Assembly: GCA_963802215.1 (NCBI GenBank)
Contig: CAWDHQ010000001.1
Coordinates: forward strand, 558,001 to 622,000
Origin: SHZI01 sp963802215
GTDB lineage: Bacteria > Pseudomonadota > Gammaproteobacteria > Steroidobacterales > GCA-2729495
Length of the DNA stretch: 64,000 nucleotides
Direction: 5' to 3'
Under the pieces are notes generated by a model that did no database searches, was not told the origin of the DNA, and was given only the letters and a program-made list of their open reading frames with translations. Below, in pieces: positions 7,963 to 17,764 of the stretch; position 1 is the stretch's first letter; each line of letters starts with the position of its first letter. The position numbers and the translations under genes are program-made.

Positions 7963-8718
7963 CTACTGACAGTCGAGCGACTCGCCGGTAGTGCCGCGGC
8001 TCGCCGGGCCCAGGAGCCAGAGGTAAGGCGCCATCAGGGTGGCCGGTTCCGGCCGGGACAGGGGATCCTCGCCTGGATAGGCAGCTGCCCTCATTCGCGT
8101 TCGCGTGCCGCCGGGATTGATGCAGTTCGCACGGATCCGGCCTTCGGTCTTCAGTTCATCGGCCAGTGTCTGCGAAAGCCCTTCGATGCCGAACTTGGAA
8201 ACGGCATAGGCGCCCCAGAATGCACGCCCTTGCCTGCCGACACCGCTGCTGGTGAACACGACCGATGCGTCGGGAGATTTCCTCAGCACCGGCATCAGCA
8301 CCTGCGTGAGGATGAATGGCACGTTGAGGTTGAGGTGCATCACCTGGTGCCAGATCCCGATGTCGTAGTGCTCAATCGGGGCCCTCTGTCCAAGCATGCC
8401 CGCATTGTGCAGCAGGCCATCAAGCCGGCCCCATGTCCCTTCGATCTGTTCGGTGAGCTGGAAGTAGTCGGGGCCCTGGGCGCGGGCGAGGTCGAGGACG
8501 GAGATCGCCGGCTGCGGGCCGCCGCCCGCCACGATGTCGTCATAGACGGCTTCGAGCTTTGGCTGGGTGCGGCCGAGGAGGATCACCGTGGCTCCGTGGC
8601 TCGCACACGCCAGCGCAGCGGCGCGGCCGATGCCATCGCCAGCGCCCGTGACCAGGATGACGCGATCCCTGAGTTCGTCCGGTGCGGCAACGTACGTTCT
8701 GGCGTTGGTTGAAAGCAT
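7963..8718 (-). CDS. YciK-like short-chain dehydrogenase/reductase
   Basis: 251 residues from ATG 8718. Rossmann motif VTGAGDGIGRAAA (TGxxxGIG), the NAG motif in LLHNAGMLG, and a YxxxK active site in AYAVSKFGIEGLSQ mark a classical SDR. The segment DELRDRVILVTGAGDGIG and the location after ubiG-mupP match YciK, whose substrate is uncertain. Five bases separate it from the mupP stop. Open-frame sequence upstream of 8718 overlaps mupP and is excluded. Confidence 0.9.
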   Translation of the reverse strand: MLSTNARTYVAAPDELRDRVILVTGAGDGIGRAAALACASHGATVILLGRTQPKLEAVYDDIVAGGGPQPAISVLDLARAQGPDYFQLTEQIEGTWGRLDGLLHNAGMLGQRAPIEHYDIGIWHQVMHLNLNVPFILTQVLMPVLRKSPDASVVFTSSGVGRQGRAFWGAYAVSKFGIEGLSQTLADELKTEGRIRANCINPGGTRTRMRAAAYPGEDPLSRPEPATLMAPYLWLLGPASRGTTGESLDCQ

Positions 8719-8723
8719 CGCGG

Positions 8724-9410
8724 TCACCGGTGTTCCTGGAGCAAGTTGATGAGTTCGAGAGTGGTATCTGCGAGGTGGTCTGCACCCCACGTTGCCGGAT
8801 CCTGACCGGGCTCCACGTAGCCGTAACGCACGGCGATGGTCCTGGTGCCGGCCGCCCGCCCGGACTCGATGTCGCGGCGTGCGTCTCCCACGTACACCGA
8901 CCGCCCTGGCTCCGCTGCCAGGCCGAGGCGCTCCAGAGCGAACTGTACCGGGCGTGGATGCGGCTTCCGTTCCGGCAGCGTGTCTCCGCTGACCGTGCAC
9001 GCCGAGCGGTGATGAAGGCCCAGCGTCTCCAGCAGCGGCTCCGTCAGGTGACGTGGCTTGTTGGTGACCACGCCCCAGGGCACGCCGTCGGCCTCCAGCG
9101 AGGCCAGGAGGGTGTCGAGCAGCGGAAAAAGCCGGGTGTCCACGGCCAGACGTTCGGCGTACCGGGCCAGGTACCGGCGGTGGAGTTCGCCATCCCGTAC
9201 CAGGTCGAAATCGGGAAAGGCAAGCCTGAGTAACCCAACGGCGCCGTTGGAAACGAATCCGCGGGCCCGTTCATAGGCCACCGCGGCCACCCGTTCCTCC
9301 CGGCAGATTGAGTTGAGCGCGAAGATCATGTCGGGCGCCGTGTCGAGCAGCGTGCCATCCAGGTCGAACAGGACGGCGGCCGGACGTCCGGGCGACGCCC
9401 CTCGGCTCAT
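8724..9410 (-). CDS. mupP: HAD-IA phosphatase, MupP/Gph-like
   Basis: 228 residues from ATG 9410. HAD motif I is LFDLDGTLLDTAPD, motif II lies in GVVTNKPRH, motif III Lys is in ERKPHP, and motif IV is VYVGDARRDIESG. Sequence alone resembles phosphoglycolate phosphatase. The ubiG-HAD-yciK order is that of Pseudomonas mupP, a MurNAc-6-phosphate phosphatase in cell-wall recycling, so I favour MupP on context. The ATG overlaps the ubiG stop (ATGA). Confidence 0.75.
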   Translation of the reverse strand: MSRGASPGRPAAVLFDLDGTLLDTAPDMIFALNSICREERVAAVAYERARGFVSNGAVGLLRLAFPDFDLVRDGELHRRYLARYAERLAVDTRLFPLLDTLLASLEADGVPWGVVTNKPRHLTEPLLETLGLHHRSACTVSGDTLPERKPHPRPVQFALERLGLAAEPGRSVYVGDARRDIESGRAAGTRTIAVRYGYVEPGQDPATWGADHLADTTLELINLLQEHR

Positions 9411-10123
9411 TGAGTGGAACCATTCCGGAAGTGGGCAAGGAAATTCACCGCGGGGTCGTCCGTGAGCCTGAAGCACCGGTTGGCCGGATTGTAGGAGCCG
9501 CCACGCAGAGACTGGAGCACAAGTCCGGCCTTTCGTCCCCAGGCATCGAGCTCGGAGGGCCGGATCAACTGGGAATACCGGTGAGTACCGCGGGGCACCA
9601 GCCCGCTCAGGTACTCCGCGCCGACGATGGCCGTGGCAAAGGAACGGGCCGTGCGGTTGATGGTCGAGAACAGGACGCTGCCTCCAGGTTTTGCGAGAGC
9701 TGCGCAGGAATGGACCAGACTGGCAGGATCCGGCACGTGCTCGAGCAGTTCCATGCAGGCCACCACATCGAAGGACTGTGGAAACTGTGTCGCAAGGCAC
9801 TCAGCAGAAATCTCGCGATAATCCACCTCAATGGGCGCAGACTCCACGAGGTGCAGCCGGGCAACGGCAAGCGATTCCGGAGACAAGTCGATCCCGGTAA
9901 CCGTGGCTCCCCGCCGTGCCATCGCTTCTGACAGCAAGCCTCCTCCGCAACCCACGTCGAGCACTCGCTGGCCGCTCAGGCCGGCAACCTCGTCGATCCA
10001 GGCCAGGCGCACCGGGTTGATGTCGTGGAGAGTCCTGAATTCACCGTCGGAATCCCACCAGCGGCTTGCCAGCCGGCCGAAGTGTGCGAGTTCAGCGGGA
10101 CTGCTGTTGCCGGCCTCAGCCAT
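9407..10123 (-). CDS. ubiG: Ubiquinone biosynthesis O-methyltransferase
   Basis: 238 residues from ATG 10123. Opening FGRLASRWWDSDGEFRTLHDIN is diagnostic of UbiG. The SAM motif is VLDVGCGGGLLSEAMA, followed by GIDLSPESLAVA, MELLEHVPDP, and a C-terminal insertion FATAIVGAEYLSGLVPRGTH. It catalyses both O-methylations in ubiquinone synthesis. It overlaps mtaD by eight bases and mupP by four. Confidence 0.96.
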   Translation of the reverse strand: MAEAGNSSPAELAHFGRLASRWWDSDGEFRTLHDINPVRLAWIDEVAGLSGQRVLDVGCGGGLLSEAMARRGATVTGIDLSPESLAVARLHLVESAPIEVDYREISAECLATQFPQSFDVVACMELLEHVPDPASLVHSCAALAKPGGSVLFSTINRTARSFATAIVGAEYLSGLVPRGTHRYSQLIRPSELDAWGRKAGLVLQSLRGGSYNPANRCFRLTDDPAVNFLAHFRNGSTQ

Positions 10124-11438
10124 TGCCGTTTCCCAGCTTGTCACCCCAGGCGGCAGCGCGCCCCAGTATCGCGTCGGTGTCGGCGAGCACGGCACGGCCC
10201 TCATGAAGCAGATGTTGTCCTGCCACCCACACATCGGTGACCTGGTCGCGGGACGCCGCGTAGACCAGCTGCGAGACGGGGGAGTGGACCGGCTGGGTGG
10301 CGGGACGCGCCAGGTCGACGCAGACCAGATCAGCTTCCTTGCCCGGGACCAGTGAGCCCACCCGATCGCCAAGTCCCAGTGCGCAGGCGCCATTCAGCGT
10401 TGCCATCTGGAGCACGACCGATGCCGGAAGCACATCTGCCCGCCGGGCAACACCCTTGGCCAGCAGGCCCGCCGCACGCATTTCGCCAAACATATCCAGA
10501 TCGTTGTTGCTGGCCGCGCCGTCGGTGCCAATTGCAACGTTGATGCCGGCGGCGGCGAGCCCGGCAACCGGACAGAAGCCACTGGCCAGCTTGAGGTTCG
10601 ATTCCGGGCAGTGAATGACGTGGGCCCCCCGGCTTGCCAGCAGGTCGATATCCCCGGTCTCGAGGTGCGTCATGTGCACCGCGGCCAGCAGGGGCGACAC
10701 GATGCCCAGCGCATCAAGGCGCTGGAGAGGGCGACGATGGAACTGCGCGAGGCTGGCAGGTGCCTCCCCGGCGGTTTCCAGGAGATGCATCTGGATCGGG
10801 GCATCCAGCTCGTCCGCCAGCACCCTGATCTGCTCGAAGGTCCGGTCTGCGACCGTATAAGGTGCGTGAGGGGCAAACATGGTCGAAACGCGCGGATGAC
10901 CCCTGAACTGATCGCGCACCGCCAGGCCCTTGCTCAGGTACTCGTCAGCCGACTGTGCCCAGACCGTTGGAAACTCCAGCACGATCATGCCAATGGCGGC
11001 CCGCATTCCACTGTCGGCGACTGCCCGGGCCATGACATCCGGGAAGAAATACATGTCGCCGCAGGTCGTGGTTCCGCCCAGCAGCATCTCGAGCAGGGCC
11101 AGCTCGGCCCCGTCCCGGACGAAATCCGGGGTGACCCAGCGGGCCTCGGCCGGCCATATGTGACCGTTGAGCCAGGTCTCCAGCGGCAGGTCGTCGGCCA
11201 GGCCCCGGAACAAGGTCATGGCCGCATGCGTATGGGCGTTGACGAGACCCGGCATGAGGACATGGCCTGGCCGGTCGATGCGGGTGGCACCGGGGTAGTT
11301 CCGGATCGCAGTTGCGCGGGGCAGGATAGCCAGGATCAGGTTGTCCTGAATCACCAGGGCATGGTCTTCCAGCACCACTCCGGCGGGCTCGATCGGGACT
11401 ATCCAGCGGGCGCTGATGATGGTGGGGGGCTGGTGCAT
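10116..11438 (-). CDS. mtaD: TRZ/ATZ-family amidohydrolase, MtaD-like deaminase
   Basis: 440 residues from ATG 11438. Metal-binding NAHTHAAM (first HxH), HLLE and HMTH histidines, and IGTDGAASNNDLDMFGE with the metal Asp define a subtype III amidohydrolase. Best match by motif and neighbourhood (upstream of ubiG, divergent from gyrA) is the 5-methylthioadenosine/S-adenosylhomocysteine deaminase group; exact substrate cannot be read from sequence. First gene of mtaD-ubiG-mupP-yciK. Confidence 0.88.
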   Translation of the reverse strand: MHQPPTIISARWIVPIEPAGVVLEDHALVIQDNLILAILPRATAIRNYPGATRIDRPGHVLMPGLVNAHTHAAMTLFRGLADDLPLETWLNGHIWPAEARWVTPDFVRDGAELALLEMLLGGTTTCGDMYFFPDVMARAVADSGMRAAIGMIVLEFPTVWAQSADEYLSKGLAVRDQFRGHPRVSTMFAPHAPYTVADRTFEQIRVLADELDAPIQMHLLETAGEAPASLAQFHRRPLQRLDALGIVSPLLAAVHMTHLETGDIDLLASRGAHVIHCPESNLKLASGFCPVAGLAAAGINVAIGTDGAASNNDLDMFGEMRAAGLLAKGVARRADVLPASVVLQMATLNGACALGLGDRVGSLVPGKEADLVCVDLARPATQPVHSPVSQLVYAASRDQVTDVWVAGQHLLHEGRAVLADTDAILGRAAAWGDKLGNGNG

Positions 11439-11510
11439 TCGGGTTTTCCGGCGCCGAGATGATGCCTGATCCCGGCCCATCCCGCAGGTCTGGTTGGCCG
11501 GTGAATCGTG

Positions 11511-11560
11511 TTAAGCTAAGCGCTTAATTTCTTGACCATTCTGACGACCCGGTATTTAAC
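11511..11560 (+). promoter_or_regulatory. gyrA promoter region with inverted repeat
   Basis: In the 220-base divergent gap between mtaD and gyrA, TTGACC (11532-11537) is followed by TTTAAC after 17 bases (or TATTTA after 15). Just upstream, TTAAGC/GCTTAA arms (11511-11516, 11522-11527) form a perfect inverted repeat with a five-base centre, a possible operator. The stretch from 11561 to 11658 is GC-rich untranslated leader with nothing else recognised. Confidence 0.45.
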
Positions 11561-11658
11561 ACCGCAGCGCCTGAATCGGAACCGCCGGCCGGCCGGGCAA
11601 CCGCCCGTGCCGACCTTGCCGGCCAGCGGAGCGCTGTCATTCGGAATCTGCGAGATCG

Positions 11659-14217
11659 ATGGCTGAAGTTGCCAAGGAAATTCTCCCGGTAAACCTCGAA
11701 GACGAGATGCGTCAGTCCTATCTGGACTACGCCATGAGCGTCATCGTGGGTCGCGCCCTTCCCGACGTGCGGGACGGCCTGAAGCCCGTTCACCGCCGGG
11801 TTCTGCATGCCATGCGGGAACTGGGCAACGACCACACCAAGGCCTACAAGAAGTCCGCCCGCGTGGTCGGTGACGTCATCGGCAAGTACCACCCGCATGG
11901 CGACACGGCGGTCTACGACGCCATCGTGCGCATGGCACAGCCGTTTTCGATGCGCTACCTCCTGGTCGACGGCCAGGGCAACTTCGGCTCGGTGGACGGC
12001 GACGCGCCGGCCGCCATGCGGTACACCGAGGTCCGGATGACGCGTATCGCCAGCGAACTGCTGGCGGACATCGACAAGGATACCGTCGATTTCGTCCCCA
12101 ATTACGACGGTTCCGAAACCGAACCGTCAGTCATGCCGGCCCGTATTCCGAACCTGCTGGTGAACGGCTCGTCCGGCATCGCCGTCGGCATGGCCACTAA
12201 CATCCCGCCGCACAATCTGGGCGAGACCATCACCGCCACGCTGGCGCTCATCGACGACCCCGAGATCACCATCGCCGAGCTCATGGCGATCATGCCGGGC
12301 CCCGACTTCCCGACCTCCGGGATCATCAATGGCTCCCAGGGGATCTACGCGGCCTATACCACCGGTCGCGGCCGGGTCCACATCCGGGCGCGCATTCACG
12401 TCGAGGAGATCGACGCGCGCGGGCGCGAGGCACTGATCGTCACTGAACTGCCCTTCCAGGTGAACAAGGCGCGATTGATCGAGAAGATCGCCGAGCTGGT
12501 CCGCGAAAAGAAGATCGAGGGCATCACCGAGCTTCGTGACGAGTCGGACAAGGACGGCATGCGCGTCGTGATCGAGCTTCGGCGGGGCGAGGCCAGTGAC
12601 GTCGTGCTCAATAACCTCTACAAGCAGACCCCACTCGAGACCGTCTTCGGCATCAACATGGTCGCCCTCCGGGACGGTCAGCCCAGGCTGTTCGATCTCA
12701 AGGGACTGCTCGAGTGCTTCGTCCGCCACCGGCGTGAAGTCGTCACGCGTCGTACCGTCTTCGACCTGCGCAAGACGCGGGAGCGGGCGCACATTCTCGA
12801 GGGTCAGGCGGTTGCTCTCGCGAACATCGATGACGTCATTGCGGTCATCAAGGCCTCGCCAACCCCGCCCGAGGCGCGCGATGCGCTTACCAGCCGCCAC
12901 TGGTCGCCCGGCGCCGTCACCGACATGCTGGCCCGGGCGGGCAACGTGTCCACCCGCCCGGAGAATGCCGCGGCCGATTTTGGCCCGGGGCCGCAGGGCT
13001 ACAAGCTGTCGGTTGCACAGGCGCAGGCGATACTCGACTTGCGCCTCCAGCGCCTGACGGGCCTCGAGCAGGACAAGATCATCGCGGAATATCAGGAACT
13101 CCTCGGCAAGATCCGGGAGTTCAGCGAGATTCTTGCCGATCCCGACAAGCTCATCGCCGTCATCCGCGCGGAGCTGGCCGAAATCCGCGACAACTACGCT
13201 GATGTGCGCCGCACGGAGATCGTGCAGGTGCATTCGAGCCTGGAGATCGAGGACCTGATTCCCGAGGAAGACGTTGTCGTGACGCTTTCCCATGGTGGTT
13301 ATGCCAAGGCCCAGAGCGTCTCCGACTACCAGGTCCAGCGGCGTGGCGGCAGGGGGCGTGCCGCGACGAAGGTGAAGGATGAGGACTTCATCGACAAGCT
13401 GTTCGTGGCGAACACCCACGACACGCTCCTCTGCTTCACCAGCACGGGAAAGGTCTACTGGCTCAAGGTTTACGAAGTGCCCCGGGCCGGCCACGGAGCC
13501 CGCGGCCGGCCGATGGTCAACCTGCTGCCCCTGGAGCCGGAGGAACGCATCAATGCGGTGCTGCCGGTCCGGCAGTTCACGGACAACAACTACATCTTCA
13601 TGGCCACCAGCGACGGCACAGTGAAGAAGACCTCGCTGGATTCGTTTTCCCGTCCCCGCACGGCTGGCATCAGGGCGATCGAGCTTCACGAGGGCGATCG
13701 GCTCGTCGACGTGGCAATCACGGACGGCGAGTGCGACATCATGCTGTGCGCAAGCTCGGGGAAGGCCATCCGCTTCCAGGAGTCGGACGTGCGGCCGATG
13801 GGCCGCACCGCGGCGGGCGTCCGGGGCATTCGCGTCGCCGAGGGCCACGAGGTCATCGCGTTGCTGATCATCGGCCAGGGCGAGGTCCTGACAGCCACGG
13901 AGAAGGGTTACGGCAAGCGCACGGCTGTCAGCGAGTTCCCCGTGCAGGGCAGGGGCGGGCAGGGCGTCATCGCCATCCAGACGTCCGACCGGAACGGACG
14001 GATGGTGGGCGCCATCCAGGTGCGGGACGAGGACGAGATCGTCCTGATCAGCTCGAGCGGTACCCTGGTCCGCACACCGGTTGCTGACGTCTCCCAGCAG
14101 GGGCGCAATACCCAGGGTGTCCGGCTGATCCGCATTGACGACGAAGATCGTCTGGTGGGGCTCGACCGCATTGTCCCCGAGGCTGACGACGCAGATTCCG
14201 AAGAAGTAATTTCCTGA
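11659..14217 (+). CDS. gyrA: DNA gyrase subunit A
   Basis: 852 residues. Catalytic Tyr122 in AAMRYTEVRM, the quinolone-resistance region HPHGDTAVYDAIVRMAQPF with Thr83 and Asp87 (Thr at 83 is wild type in Pseudomonas too), and C-terminal beta-pinwheel repeats with the GyrA-box QRRGGRGR. An ordinary full-length GyrA with a short linker insertion near residues 400-450. Together with GyrB it introduces negative supercoils. Confidence 0.97.
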   Translation: MAEVAKEILPVNLEDEMRQSYLDYAMSVIVGRALPDVRDGLKPVHRRVLHAMRELGNDHTKAYKKSARVVGDVIGKYHPHGDTAVYDAIVRMAQPFSMRYLLVDGQGNFGSVDGDAPAAMRYTEVRMTRIASELLADIDKDTVDFVPNYDGSETEPSVMPARIPNLLVNGSSGIAVGMATNIPPHNLGETITATLALIDDPEITIAELMAIMPGPDFPTSGIINGSQGIYAAYTTGRGRVHIRARIHVEEIDARGREALIVTELPFQVNKARLIEKIAELVREKKIEGITELRDESDKDGMRVVIELRRGEASDVVLNNLYKQTPLETVFGINMVALRDGQPRLFDLKGLLECFVRHRREVVTRRTVFDLRKTRERAHILEGQAVALANIDDVIAVIKASPTPPEARDALTSRHWSPGAVTDMLARAGNVSTRPENAAADFGPGPQGYKLSVAQAQAILDLRLQRLTGLEQDKIIAEYQELLGKIREFSEILADPDKLIAVIRAELAEIRDNYADVRRTEIVQVHSSLEIEDLIPEEDVVVTLSHGGYAKAQSVSDYQVQRRGGRGRAATKVKDEDFIDKLFVANTHDTLLCFTSTGKVYWLKVYEVPRAGHGARGRPMVNLLPLEPEERINAVLPVRQFTDNNYIFMATSDGTVKKTSLDSFSRPRTAGIRAIELHEGDRLVDVAITDGECDIMLCASSGKAIRFQESDVRPMGRTAAGVRGIRVAEGHEVIALLIIGQGEVLTATEKGYGKRTAVSEFPVQGRGGQGVIAIQTSDRNGRMVGAIQVRDEDEIVLISSSGTLVRTPVADVSQQGRNTQGVRLIRIDDEDRLVGLDRIVPEADDADSEEVIS

Positions 14218-14266
14218 CGCGGGGTGGCGCACGCCGCCCTGTTCCTCAACAGACCGAGAGATCCAG

Positions 14267-15349
14267 ATGGCAAGGGTTATCAATTTCAGCGCCGGTCCGG
14301 CCGTGCTCCCGCTCGAAGTACTGCAGCAGGCACAGGCCGAACTGATCGACTGGCAGGGGCTTGGCATGTCGGTGATGGAAATCAGTCACCGCAGCAAGGC
14401 ATTCATCAAGGTTGCCGAGCAGGCGGAAGCCGACCTGCGCGAGCTGATGAACATCCCGGACGACTATGCGGTGCTGTTCCTGCAGGGAGGCGCCACAACC
14501 CACTTCGCACTGCTTCCCATGAATCTCGCTGCTCCCGAGCAGGCCACGGATTATCTCGTGACGGGCAGCTGGTCCAAAAAGGCCAGTAAAGAGGCGGCTG
14601 CCGTTCGCAAGGTCGGCATCGTTGCCGATGGATCCGGCACCAACTACATGGATGTTCCGGATCGCCAGGGCTGGAAGCTGAATCCGGACGCCGCCTACTT
14701 CCACTACTGCGCCAACGAGACGATCAGCGGTCTCGAGATTCACACGCCGCCCGACGTGGGCTCGGTCCCGATCGTTGCGGACATGTCTTCAACAATCCTG
14801 TCGCGGCCGGTGGATGTCCGGAAGTTCGGCGTGATCTATGCCGGGGCCCAGAAGAACATTGGACCGTCAGGGATCGTGATCCTGATCATTCGCAAGGACC
14901 TCCTTCAAAGGGCTCCGGCGGCGCTGCCCCCGATCCTCAGGTACGCGTCCCATGCCGCCGAGGGTTCGATGCTGAACACGCCTCCAACCTTCGCCTGGTA
15001 CATCGCAGGCCTGGTGTTCGCGTGGCTGAAGCGTCAGGGCGGCCTGGCGAAGATGGCTGAGGTGAACCGGCACAAGGCCGAGCGCCTTTACAGGGCCATC
15101 GACGATTCCGGTTTCTACAAGAACCCGGTTGCCAGGCCATACCGCTCCTGGATGAACGTTCCTTTCACCCTGCCGCGCGAGGAGCTCGACGCCGAGTTCC
15201 TCAAGCAGGCCGAGCGTGCAGGACTGACCAATCTCAAGGGCCATCGCTCGGTGGGTGGCATGCGCGCCAGCATCTACAACGCGATGACCGAAGAGGGAGT
15301 AATCGCCCTGGTCGACTTCATGGCTGATTTCCAGAAGCGCCACGGCTGA
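14267..15349 (+). CDS. serC: Phosphoserine aminotransferase
   Basis: 360 residues, full length. Opening INFSAGPAVLPLEVLQQAQ and GMSVMEISHRSKAF are diagnostic; PLP Lys lies in YAGAQKNIGPSG. It converts 3-phosphohydroxypyruvate to phosphoserine and also serves PLP synthesis. It begins 49 bases after gyrA, the same pair order as in Pseudomonas, and is followed by serA. Confidence 0.97.
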   Translation: MARVINFSAGPAVLPLEVLQQAQAELIDWQGLGMSVMEISHRSKAFIKVAEQAEADLRELMNIPDDYAVLFLQGGATTHFALLPMNLAAPEQATDYLVTGSWSKKASKEAAAVRKVGIVADGSGTNYMDVPDRQGWKLNPDAAYFHYCANETISGLEIHTPPDVGSVPIVADMSSTILSRPVDVRKFGVIYAGAQKNIGPSGIVILIIRKDLLQRAPAALPPILRYASHAAEGSMLNTPPTFAWYIAGLVFAWLKRQGGLAKMAEVNRHKAERLYRAIDDSGFYKNPVARPYRSWMNVPFTLPREELDAEFLKQAERAGLTNLKGHRSVGGMRASIYNAMTEEGVIALVDFMADFQKRHG

Positions 15350-15391
15350 CCTCCAAGAGCCAAGAGCAACGACAGAGCAAGAGGATTCCGA

Positions 15392-16594
15392 GTGAGCGCG
15401 AAGGCGACTTTCAAGATTCTGACCCTGAACAGCATTTCGGTGGAGGGGCTCCAAAGACTGCCCCGTGATCGCTACGAGATAGCGTCCGAGATCGGGCACC
15501 CCGACGCGATCATGGTGCGGTCCGCGAAAATGCACGACATGGCGTTGCCTGATTCGGTTCTTGCGGTGGCCCGCGCCGGTGCCGGAGTGAACAACGTGCC
15601 CGTCGCGGCCCTTTCGAAGCGCGGCATCCCTGTCTTCAATGCCCCGGGGGCCAATGCCAACGCGGTGAAGGAACTCGTTATCGCGGGAATGCTGCTTGGT
15701 GCCCGCAACCTCTGCCAGGCCTGGAACTTCGTCGAGCAACTGACGGAAGACGGCACGGCGCTCGACAAGGCAGTGGAGGCGGGGAAGAAGCAGTTCGTCG
15801 GCTTCGAACTGCCCGGTCGTACCCTCGGCGTCATCGGGTTGGGCGCCATCGGCGTACAGGTCGCCAATGCCGCGCTGGCGCTGGGGATGCGGGTCGTGGG
15901 CTTCGACCCCCAGATCACGGTCGAGCGGGCCTGGCAGCTGTCGTCCGCCGTGGAGCAGGCCCGCAATCTCGACGAGCTGTTCAGCCGTGCTGACTTCGTC
16001 ACGGTTCACGTGCCGCTCCTCGACTCGACGCGGGGGCTGGTCAACGAGGCGCGCATTCGCCTGATGCCAGCCAGCGCCGTGGTACTCAACTTTGCCCGGG
16101 GCGAGATCGTTGACGAGGCCGCCATCGTCGCCGCCCTCGGCACCGGCAAGCTGACGGCCTACGTCTGCGACTTTCCCACCCGAGGCTTGATCGGCAACCC
16201 CCGCGTGGTCTGCCTGCCACACCTGGGTGCGTCGACCCACGAGGCTGAGACCAACTGCGCCGTCATGGTTGCAGACAATCTCCGGTCCTATCTCGAGGAT
16301 GGAATCATCCGGTATTCCGTGAATTTCCCCGAAGCCGACATACCGCGGACCAGCGCGCACCGGATCACCATTGCCAACGCCAATGTCCCGAACATGGTCG
16401 GGCAGATTTCCACCTGCCTTGGCGATGCGGGCCTGAATATCGCGGATCTGCTCAACAAATCGCGCGGCGAGCTCGCCTACACGATCATCGATCTGGACGG
16501 GGCGATCACCGACGCCACGCTGGCACGCATCCGGTCAATTCCCGGAATTCTCACCGTCCGTGATCTCGGTGGGGGAGCGGCCGCGAAGGCCTGA
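15392..16594 (+). CDS. serA: D-3-phosphoglycerate dehydrogenase
   Basis: 400 residues from GTG 15392, with AGAGGA six bases upstream. Substrate-binding AGAGVNNVPV, NAD motif GVIGLGAIGVQVANAA, catalytic region VVLNFARGEIVDEAA and LPHLGASTHEAE are present. A C-terminal ACT domain (about residues 325-395, HRITIANANVPNMVGQIS) suggests allosteric control by serine. Placing serA between serC and pheA puts two consecutive serine-pathway steps together. Confidence 0.93.
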   Translation: MSAKATFKILTLNSISVEGLQRLPRDRYEIASEIGHPDAIMVRSAKMHDMALPDSVLAVARAGAGVNNVPVAALSKRGIPVFNAPGANANAVKELVIAGMLLGARNLCQAWNFVEQLTEDGTALDKAVEAGKKQFVGFELPGRTLGVIGLGAIGVQVANAALALGMRVVGFDPQITVERAWQLSSAVEQARNLDELFSRADFVTVHVPLLDSTRGLVNEARIRLMPASAVVLNFARGEIVDEAAIVAALGTGKLTAYVCDFPTRGLIGNPRVVCLPHLGASTHEAETNCAVMVADNLRSYLEDGIIRYSVNFPEADIPRTSAHRITIANANVPNMVGQISTCLGDAGLNIADLLNKSRGELAYTIIDLDGAITDATLARIRSIPGILTVRDLGGGAAAKA

Positions 16595-16607
16595 ACGGCG
16601 ACCTGGC

Positions 16608-17735
16608 ATGAAAAAGCGGGCAAAGAAGGTCGCACGCCGGCCTGCAAGGGCGGACACTGGCCTCCAGGCACTTCGGCAGAAGATCGACGCCGTGGATCAG
16701 CGCATACAGGCGCTGATCGCCGAGCGAGCCGGCCTCGCGCAGCAGGTCGCCGTCGTCAAGGGCGGGAGCGGATCCGCAGCAGACTTCTACCGTCCGGAGC
16801 GGGAGGTTGCAGTGCTTCGGGGCGTAATCGCCCGGAACAAGGGCCCGCTGACCGACGAGGAGATGGTGCGTCTGTTCCGGGAAATCATGTCCGCCTGCCT
16901 GGCCCAGGAGGAACCCATGAAGGTGGGTTATCTGGGCCCCGAGGGGACCTTCAGCCAGTCAGCGGTCTACAAGCACTTCGGGCACTCCGTTCGTGCCTTG
17001 CCGCTCGGAATGATCGACGAGGTCTTCGGTGAGGTCGAGTCGGGTGCCGCCGATTTCGGCGTGGTTCCGATCGAGAATTCAACGGAAGGCACCGTGAACC
17101 ATACGCTCGACATGTTCCTCACGTCGCCCCTGAAGATCTGCGGCGAGGTCGAGATGCGTATCCGGCAGCACCTGCTCGGCACCATGACGGGCCTGGACAG
17201 GGTTGCCCGCGTCAGCGCCCATCCCCAGTCACTGGCGCAATGTCGCGGCTGGCTGCGGGAATTCCTGCCCCAGGCGGAGTTGTGCCCCGCCAGCAGCAAT
17301 GCCGAGGGCGCGCGCCGTGCCAGGGACGAGGACGGTACCGCGGCCATCGCGGGCGATGCGGCTGCCGAAGTCTATGGTCTCGCGAAGATCGTGGCAGACA
17401 TCGAGGATCGTCCGGACAACACCACCCGGTTCCTGGTGATCGGGAGGAAGCTCCTCGAGCCGAGTGGCAACGACAAGACCAGCCTGCTGTTGTCCATCAA
17501 GGACACTGACGATCCCGGCGCCCTGCAGAAGCTCCTGGCGCCCCTCGCGGAGCACGAGGTCAACATGACGAGGATCGAGTCCCGTCCTTCGCGGCGGCGC
17601 AAGTGGCACTACGTGTTCTTTGTCGACATTGATGGCCACGCTGACGACAGCAAGGTAGCCCCGGCATTGGCCAAGCTGCGCAAGCGTGCGCAGCTCTTTC
17701 GCGTGCTGGGCTCATATCCCAGGGCCGTTCTCTGA
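16608..17735 (+). CDS. pheA: Bifunctional chorismate mutase/prephenate dehydratase
   Basis: 375 residues from ATG 16608. A basic N-terminal tail precedes the AroQ chorismate mutase domain (LQALRQKIDAVDQRIQALI, about residues 20-100). The dehydratase domain starts at MKVGYLGPEGTFSQ and has ENSTEGTVNHTLD; the C-terminal ACT domain has the regulatory ESRPSRR motif for phenylalanine binding. Makes phenylpyruvate from chorismate. Confidence 0.96.
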   Translation: MKKRAKKVARRPARADTGLQALRQKIDAVDQRIQALIAERAGLAQQVAVVKGGSGSAADFYRPEREVAVLRGVIARNKGPLTDEEMVRLFREIMSACLAQEEPMKVGYLGPEGTFSQSAVYKHFGHSVRALPLGMIDEVFGEVESGAADFGVVPIENSTEGTVNHTLDMFLTSPLKICGEVEMRIRQHLLGTMTGLDRVARVSAHPQSLAQCRGWLREFLPQAELCPASSNAEGARRARDEDGTAAIAGDAAAEVYGLAKIVADIEDRPDNTTRFLVIGRKLLEPSGNDKTSLLLSIKDTDDPGALQKLLAPLAEHEVNMTRIESRPSRRRKWHYVFFVDIDGHADDSKVAPALAKLRKRAQLFRVLGSYPRAVL

Positions 17736-17764
17736 CGGTCCACAACCAGCCCCGCCACTGGTCA

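Noticed and set aside
11672..12040. Thr83 in GyrA as an acquired quinolone-resistance change
   Set aside because: Thr at this position is wild type in Pseudomonas GyrA, so it is not evidence of a mutation here.
12127..14367. 746-residue open frame antisense to gyrA
   Set aside because: A high-GC shadow of gyrA with no recognisable motif.
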